A stretch of 9,639 nucleotides of DNA from Oscillospiraceae bacterium. Lineage in GTDB: Bacteria; Bacillota; Clostridia; Oscillospirales; Oscillospiraceae. The notes under the pieces were generated by a model that worked only from the letters and a program-made list of their open reading frames with translations, had not been told where the DNA came from and ran no database searches. This document shows positions 4,382-9,639 of the stretch, piece after piece. The stretch's first letter is position 1. Each line of letters starts with the position of its first letter. The stretch is taken from contig JAGBGB010000189.1 of the NCBI GenBank assembly GCA_017936205.1, forward strand, positions 1 through 9,639, given 5' to 3'. The translations under genes were made by a program, and so were the position numbers.

Positions 4382-7300
4382 TTAAATGCAAAATCCAAAG
4401 GACACATAATTCCCAAGACCTGCTCTGCCGCCGGTCTCACTACCCATACTGCCGGTAGCTGTAATGGCGCAGAAGCAGGCAGATGAGGTTGCAAAAGGAG
4501 AACGGAGCCACCAGATTCTCGCGCCTCCCGTGCCGTTGTAGGCTTTTTTGATACGGGACTCGTCGTTGAGGAACAGACCGAAGCGGATCGCTTCCGCACC
4601 GGGATCCACCTCCTGTGCATAGGGGGCTTCGGCGGTTTTGAATCCCAGCTCCCCTAAGGAGAACAGGAACAGACGATCCTCTGTGCTCAGAATCTCGGAA
4701 GAGGATCCCCCTGCAGAGGACAGCACCTGCACCGTCTTGATCATCCCCTTCCACCACTGGGGCAGAGCAGGAAATACCTGATCGTTCAGGTAGCCTCGCA
4801 TTACGGAGTCCTGCCAGCCGCCGGTGTTGCTATGGCTGCCGTTCATGCCCCTGGCCTGATCCATGGTTCCCTTCATACCAAAGACCACCTTGGCAAACTC
4901 CCCACTGCCGTCTGCCAATGGATAGTGGTGGAAGCCGTAGACCTGCAGAACGATCTCCGTGTCTGTAAAGAGGTCGGTTTTCAGACAGATTTTCACCTCG
5001 TCCCCCAGTTGGAAATAGTCCTTTGCCAAGCCCTTTGTGATAATGGTGTAGAACTCCTGCAGGCTGTAGGCGCTCTTGTCCGCCCCATCGTCGGAATAGA
5101 GATAGTCGTAGTCTGTCTTGGGCGTTACCTGCTCCAAGGGGGACATATAGGCGGCGTACACATCCAGATCTCTGGTCACGCTGTCCAGCTCTGTGGGGGA
5201 TTTATCCCAGCCGATCCAGACCACATCCTGTTCCGTGGAGCTGAGCTCCGTGCCCCTGTAGCTTACGGACTCATAGGCTGCTACGGTGTCCGTCTGCAGC
5301 AGACGGGAGCCGTCAAACCAGCGGACGGTGTACTTCCGCACAAGGGAGGCGTAGATGGCAGTAAGCAGCCGATCTGCGGTCACATTGCTCAGAGGCTGAT
5401 CCCACCCGGAGAAGCTGAAGTCCTCTCCCACCGTAGAAGCCTTGGTAGGTGTGGGGATCCTTCCCGTTGCCACAGGGTCGGGGGCTGTACCACCCTGACG
5501 GACCAACTGACTGTACAGCACCGTACCGTCCTCGTTTTGGAATGTGACCGTATAGGCAGGAACCAGCTCCCCGTAGCTCAGCTCCAAATTGGGGAAGCTC
5601 TGATGCAGCAGCCTCAGCTCATCCTCTGCAATGGTGGGGACCGTGGCGAAGCCCGTAAGAACGAAGTGCTCCGTGGGCTGTCCCTCCTCATCGTAGCCCG
5701 TCAGCTCTGCCAAACGGAGCAGGGTATCTGTGTCGGCATTGTCCCAGTTAACCCGGGTCAGCCGCCCTCTCTGTAAGGCGGTGGCAGCACGGACCATGGT
5801 CAGGCTGTCGATTTGGGGGCAGTCCTCGATCCGCAGGTTCAGGAGCCTCTTGCTGTCCACGCTGAGGCGATCCAACTTCCGCTGCCCACGGAGGATCAGG
5901 GTGCTGACCTGCGGCAGAATGGCAGTGTGCACCGGAGCATTGGGAGCGAAGATCACACCGCTGATGCCGCTGCCGCTGGCGTACAGCTCCCGGAGAGCAT
6001 CGAATTGGCTCAGGTCTAAAGTCCCCGTCAGCTTCCCCAAGCCGGACAGATCTATGGATTCCAAATTACAGATGGTGCCGAAGCTCAGCTGGGTCAGGTC
6101 GTTGTTCTCGTAACCCACCCCATCACTGCCCAGAGGCAGATTCCGCAGCTTTACCGCAGAATTCAGCTCGATCTCGCTGGTCTGCAAGCCGCTGAGATCT
6201 CCCAAACGGGAAATGCTCCCTGCAGAGTACAGATAGGTCTCCAAGTCATTGGTGGTGTCTGCCTTGCAGGGGATGAGGATCTCTTCTCCCCTCTTGGCTC
6301 GGAGCTTGACCAAGGAGGCATTACCGAACTTCACACAGGCATACACATCGGAATAGGGGGTCAGGCTGAAGTCACTGACGGCATTGATCCGCAGGGACAG
6401 GGAATCGGAGGTGGCATAGGAGCTGAGGTACTTGGAGCTCACATAGGGCCTCTGGTAGCGGTAGAAGCGAGCACGCTGGTTCTCCTTGGTGCCCTGCGCC
6501 ATTTCCAGATAACGCTTTTCTCCCTTGTTGATGTAGGGCATAAAATACTTCGCCCACATATCCTCTGCCACCAAGATCTCCGGTCTGGCAGACTGGTAGG
6601 AGGAGAAGTGCTGCAGGATCCGCTCTGTGTCCCATGCCTTTTGGGACTCTAAGCTGTGGAACAGGGCTTGCAGCTCAGCGCCCATAGTATCCCGAAGGTT
6701 GCACCACAGCACAGAGTCCGAGGCATTGTACACCTTCTGAGCGCCCACGCTGTCTGTGTCCTCCAAGCCGTAGCGGAAGGTCAAGCCGCCGGAATTGTCT
6801 GTACCGGCTGCAGTGTCGTTGTCGTAGTCCTTGTTGAAATTCCAGCGGTAGCCCCCTGCAGCCGGATCCCATTCGTAGGACAGGAAGCAGTTCTTGGCAC
6901 GGTTGTCTACCATCAGGTGGAACTCCGTAAATAGATAGTGGAACAAGAGAGACTCCACAGAAAAATGCTCCCCTAACTCCCCACGGAATTTCGCCAAGCG
7001 ATAGGCAGCGGAGTCGATGTTATAAGTAACCCCCTCAAACTGTGTCGGGCGGCTGAGGGCTGCCCCTGTAGCCTGTTGGGGATCCGTGGAGACCACCCAG
7101 CTTAGGAGGGTGCGGAAGGCTTCCTTCATTTCCTCCGTAGGCTTCTTGGGGAAGCGGAATTCGAAGTTGCTGGTTCCCGGCTCCCCGTCCCAGGTTTCTG
7201 CAGAAAGATCGTCGGACTTGAAGCGGCAGGGATCGTTGTTGTTATTGAGAATTTCCACGCAGCACTGCTGAGGGTACAGGCTGTTGTCCTGACCGAAGAC

Positions 7301-9639
7301 GGCGAAATTCTTCTTGGAATTGTTCATATCTCCGCAGCCGTAGAGCAGGGTCTCTCCCGGTGCCAGAGTTCGGGCGCCTACGGTAATGGGGCTGCTTGCG
7401 GTGTTGGTCAGGAAGACTGCGCAGGGATGCCCTTCTACGGTGTCCCGGATCTTCTGCACACTGTCAGAAGCGTTGTTGTCCCTCCGTGGCTGGGCTTGGA
7501 AGGGGTTGAATTGGTTGTACTCCTGTGCCAAGCAAACATTGTTGGCATTCTCCGAAGAGGCAACATTCAATTTAATATTGAAGTAGTTGACGGGAATGCT
7601 GTGTTCCTCCATGGAGAAGGAGGTGATGGTATTCCCCTTGTCATCCCTCCAATCCGCTTCCGAAAAATCCAGATCCAGGTTCAGAGCTGCCAAGCCGTAT
7701 TCCAGAGAAGAAGTACCCTGCGCCTTCATGGTGACCTTGGAGGCTGTGAAGCCTCTGCCGTTCTTGTGGCTCAGCTCTACAGAGCAGCTTACCTCATGGG
7801 TCTTGGAGGTGGTCATATCCCCGGCGGAAATGTGCAGGATCCGCAGATCGGGATTGGCATCCCGTAGCTTGCTGAGGCTGAGGGTGCCCCCCGTATTGTA
7901 GATGTCGTTGCGCTCATAGCGGGCGATCATTTCCTCCGTGGTTCCTGCATCTGCAATGTAGTTGGCAAGGATGTCATAGCGGGTCAGGCTGTTGTCGTAC
8001 ATGCGGATGCCGTAGAGCCACACATCACAGTCCTCGGAGCCGATGACCACAGGCTGCGCCGTTCCCTGCGCCCAAGCATCCGTAGGGGCATAGGCGAAGA
8101 CACCCGAGGGAATGCCCTTGAGCCAGACCGTGGCAAGGCGATTCTCCTTGGTGGATTCGATGTTCAGATCGATTTCTAACTTCTCCTCCTCGCAGTAGGG
8201 GAAGACCAAGCTCTGAGATTCCGAGGACAGGATCCCCTCCTGCGCCTTCAGCACCAAGCCTACCCCCTGATCCACACAGGACAGGCATTGGGCTTCGTAA
8301 TCCTTACAGTTGCATACCTTCAGGATCAGTTTGAGCTCCCGACCCTTGGCAGAGGCGGCTCCGTCAAAGAAGCTCCGATCCAAGGTCACTGCGGAGCCAC
8401 GCTTGATGACCAAGGCGGTGACCCCCTCCGGATCCTGTCGGAAGCCTCCGTTGACCCAATCGAAGTGTTCGGAAAAAACAAAGGGATGATTCTCCCCTTC
8501 CCCGTCTGTGTAGCCGAAGCTGTCCCGGTTGCTCTCGCTGTTGCTGTGCCCCGCCGGGCTGCATTCTAACACCAAACCGGCGGTCACAGGGGCAATGTCA
8601 TAATCTAAAGCCGTGACCGTTACAGGCAGCTCTGCTTCTGCATCCGTCTCGGGGATGAGAATGCGCAGGGTCTGCTCCCCCTGCTCCGTGGGGCGATATG
8701 CCCAGACCTGCATACCCCGTCCAACGGACAGGGCGCGCAGCAGCCTTTCCCCCTCATACAGAGCGATATTGGCAGTCTCCGTCAGGGGATCGTAGACCAA
8801 GTAGGGCAGGGATGCCGTGGCATACCGAGCCACCTCTGCCGCCTCATGGAAGAAGGCAACCACAGGCGAACTGTTCCCCTCCTCATACCAGATGCCCACA
8901 TGGGTCAAGGGCTCTGTAGAAACGGTTTCCCCCTCTGCCATTAGCTCCAGCCACGCCTGAATGCGGTGGGCTCCGTGGGACAGAGCAGGAATGTCTACGG
9001 TAACGGTCCTGCCTGTACCTGCAACGGTTTGAGTGGCAAGCTCTGCCCCGTCTACGGTCACTCGCAGAGTCTTCTCACCCATGCCCGTAGGAACCAGACG
9101 GAGGACGAAGGCAGCAGAAGCATGGCTGCTCATTTCCTCCAAGTTCCATGTCAAGCCGAAGCTGATCACCGTCACCGTCCAAATGCGGCTGCGGCTTGCC
9201 CCATAGGCATCCTCAAGGCTCAGCTTCACGGTGTTCTCCACTCCCACCTCCAAGTAGGGCAGAATGTCGAAGCTCCGGTCCCCCTGCTCTACGCTGTGGG
9301 CAGCAACACGCTTGTCGTTGACGAACCAGCTTGCAGAGCCCTTCCCCGTAGAGCTGCCGTCCTCGGTATCCACGGAAGACCAGGAATAGAGGATCAGTGC
9401 CTCCTTCGCCGTATCCATGACGGAGAAGCTGCTGTTTGCATTGCGGCTCAGGAGCTTCAGGGTAGAGCCGGAGCCGCTGCCCCCACCGCCGGAGGGAAGG
9501 AGCACCCCCTCCCCAAGAGCCTGTCCGTCCTTGGACAAATACAGCCGATCCCCTTCTACAAGGAGATCCTCTGCTCCCTCAGCAGCGGTGCCGATATAGA
9601 AGGGGGAAAAGCCCTGGATCTCCAAGCCCCCAAGGGTCA
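4382..9639 (-). CDS. Giant multidomain phage tail/receptor-binding protein with CotH-like kinase domain
   Basis: At least 1747 residues (numbered from TTG9625). No good ribosome site precedes TTG; an in-frame codon nTG at 9640-9638 sits just over the edge and, if ATG, would overlap a preceding TGA, like the other junctions here, and add five residues. Layout: short N-terminal part; GGGGSGSGS linker (46-54); Ig-like beta domains (about 55-370); LamG-like lectin domain (about 385-560). A CotH-like atypical kinase region follows (about 600-1060), with GTSS at 637-640, Lys685, a D907-N-R-A-K-N912 catalytic-loop candidate and FNKDYDND (930-937) as metal-binding candidate. Then leucine-rich repeats (about 1155-1320), two InlB-type B repeats (about 1357-1492) and a DUF6273/C-type-lectin-like end (about 1510-1747) with WWLRSP at 1705-1710. 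Probably the cell-surface binding protein of the virion or tailocin, first gene of the visible late operon. Domains are from pattern memory. Confidence 0.92.
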   Translation of the reverse strand, partial: TLGGLEIQGFSPFYIGTAAEGAEDLLVEGDRLYLSKDGQALGEGVLLPSGGGGSGSGSTLKLLSRNANSSFSVMDTAKEALILYSWSSVDTEDGSSTGKGSASWFVNDKRVAAHSVEQGDRSFDILPYLEVGVENTVKLSLEDAYGASRSRIWTVTVISFGLTWNLEEMSSHASAAFVLRLVPTGMGEKTLRVTVDGAELATQTVAGTGRTVTVDIPALSHGAHRIQAWLELMAEGETVSTEPLTHVGIWYEEGNSSPVVAFFHEAAEVARYATASLPYLVYDPLTETANIALYEGERLLRALSVGRGMQVWAYRPTEQGEQTLRILIPETDAEAELPVTVTALDYDIAPVTAGLVLECSPAGHSNSESNRDSFGYTDGEGENHPFVFSEHFDWVNGGFRQDPEGVTALVIKRGSAVTLDRSFFDGAASAKGRELKLILKVCNCKDYEAQCLSCVDQGVGLVLKAQEGILSSESQSLVFPYCEEEKLEIDLNIESTKENRLATVWLKGIPSGVFAYAPTDAWAQGTAQPVVIGSEDCDVWLYGIRMYDNSLTRYDILANYIADAGTTEEMIARYERNDIYNTGGTLSLSKLRDANPDLRILHISAGDMTTSKTHEVSCSVELSHKNGRGFTASKVTMKAQGTSSLEYGLAALNLDLDFSEADWRDDKGNTITSFSMEEHSIPVNYFNIKLNVASSENANNVCLAQEYNQFNPFQAQPRRDNNASDSVQKIRDTVEGHPCAVFLTNTASSPITVGARTLAPGETLLYGCGDMNNSKKNFAVFGQDNSLYPQQCCVEILNNNNDPCRFKSDDLSAETWDGEPGTSNFEFRFPKKPTEEMKEAFRTLLSWVVSTDPQQATGAALSRPTQFEGVTYNIDSAAYRLAKFRGELGEHFSVESLLFHYLFTEFHLMVDNRAKNCFLSYEWDPAAGGYRWNFNKDYDNDTAAGTDNSGGLTFRYGLEDTDSVGAQKVYNASDSVLWCNLRDTMGAELQALFHSLESQKAWDTERILQHFSSYQSARPEILVAEDMWAKYFMPYINKGEKRYLEMAQGTKENQRARFYRYQRPYVSSKYLSSYATSDSLSLRINAVSDFSLTPYSDVYACVKFGNASLVKLRAKRGEEILIPCKADTTNDLETYLYSAGSISRLGDLSGLQTSEIELNSAVKLRNLPLGSDGVGYENNDLTQLSFGTICNLESIDLSGLGKLTGTLDLSQFDALRELYASGSGISGVIFAPNAPVHTAILPQVSTLILRGQRKLDRLSVDSKRLLNLRIEDCPQIDSLTMVRAATALQRGRLTRVNWDNADTDTLLRLAELTGYDEEGQPTEHFVLTGFATVPTIAEDELRLLHQSFPNLELSYGELVPAYTVTFQNEDGTVLYSQLVRQGGTAPDPVATGRIPTPTKASTVGEDFSFSGWDQPLSNVTADRLLTAIYASLVRKYTVRWFDGSRLLQTDTVAAYESVSYRGTELSSTEQDVVWIGWDKSPTELDSVTRDLDVYAAYMSPLEQVTPKTDYDYLYSDDGADKSAYSLQEFYTIITKGLAKDYFQLGDEVKICLKTDLFTDTEIVLQVYGFHHYPLADGSGEFAKVVFGMKGTMDQARGMNGSHSNTGGWQDSVMRGYLNDQVFPALPQWWKGMIKTVQVLSSAGGSSSEILSTEDRLFLFSLGELGFKTAEAPYAQEVDPGAEAIRFGLFLNDESRIKKAYNGTGGARIWWLRSPFATSSACFCAITATGSMGSETGGRAGLGNYVSFGFCI
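4385..4513 (-). other. Candidate hypervariable receptor-binding tip of the tail protein
   Basis: The last 43 codons begin with WWLRSP and end in FGFCI. In Clostridia, DUF6273 ends of this form are often the variable region of diversity-generating retroelements, where AAC/AAT codons in a template become NNC/NNT. Here many codons end in C or T with unlike first two bases (ACC, GCC, TGC, TTC, GGC, AGT, GGT), which fits but does not prove this. No reverse transcriptase, template repeat or mutagenic-homing hairpin is visible in the window, so it may be an inactive or remotely served target, or simply a diverged binding domain. Confidence 0.4.

Noticed and set aside
4832..5776. Plus-strand open frame of 314 codons
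   Set aside because: It lies wholly antisense to the giant tail gene, has a composition typical of an opposite-strand reading, and lacks a credible ribosome site; other plus-strand frames within 4382-9625 fall to the same argument.
8240..8310. C-x-C...C-x-x-C cluster (VCNCKDYEAQCLSC) in the tail protein as a zinc site
   Set aside because: It falls on core strands of the LamG-like domain where, as I recall, relatives vary at these cysteines; no other zinc-finger features are present.
1..9639. CRISPR array, IS element, integrase or reverse transcriptase
   Set aside because: No regularly spaced repeats of 24-40 bp, no terminal inverted repeats with a transposase, and no reading frame with integrase or reverse transcriptase motifs was found on either strand.

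Overview
The window looks like the end of a prophage, or prophage-derived island, lying next to a tRNA gene in a moderately GC-rich gut-type Clostridia genome (Oscillospirales or Lachnospirales are the best guess). The evidence is a set of tail, lysis and amidase genes of the kind found in Clostridia phages, strong AAGGAGG ribosome binding sites throughout, and a Leu tRNA with an encoded CCA end. The species cannot be named from the sequence.

Positions 1-436 read as host-type flank: about 200 bases with no visible gene, a strong sigma-70 promoter behind phased A/T tracts, tRNA-Leu(CAG) and a clean hairpin terminator. Positions 437-799 hold no protein gene I can support. They do hold a cluster of short ~10-12 bp spaced repeats and two near-identical 17-bp palindromes. 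Each palindrome sits in the same place relative to one of two divergent promoters. The rightward promoter drives a three-gene plus-strand operon (800-1586): a small acidic protein, a short Xre-type DNA-binding protein, and a second acidic protein distantly related to the first. A 14-codon remnant of a second Xre gene follows, so the operon looks like a tandemly duplicated two-gene module whose last gene was lost. A bidirectional terminator (about 1639-1670) separates it from the convergent phage genes.

Everything from 1730 to the right edge is on the minus strand and reads leftward as a late phage operon. It starts with a giant tail or receptor-binding protein (about 1750 residues; Ig-like, LamG-like, CotH-kinase-like, leucine-rich, InlB B-repeat and DUF6273/C-type-lectin-like parts). 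Three small genes follow (132, 62 and 105 aa, the last an XhlA-like coiled-coil membrane protein), coupled by ATGA or closely spaced junctions. After a structured 170-base gap come an r1t-type holin, a 182-aa protein with a Tad1/Acb2-like nucleotide-sponge C-terminus (candidate anti-CBASS/anti-Thoeris factor), and a zinc amidase endolysin. No integrase, reverse transcriptase, template repeat or CRISPR array is visible.

The points most worth following up are the candidate immune-signal sponge placed between holin and endolysin, the duplicated acidic-protein/Xre module with its paired operators and a possible divergent small RNA, and the CotH-like kinase fold inside the tail protein.
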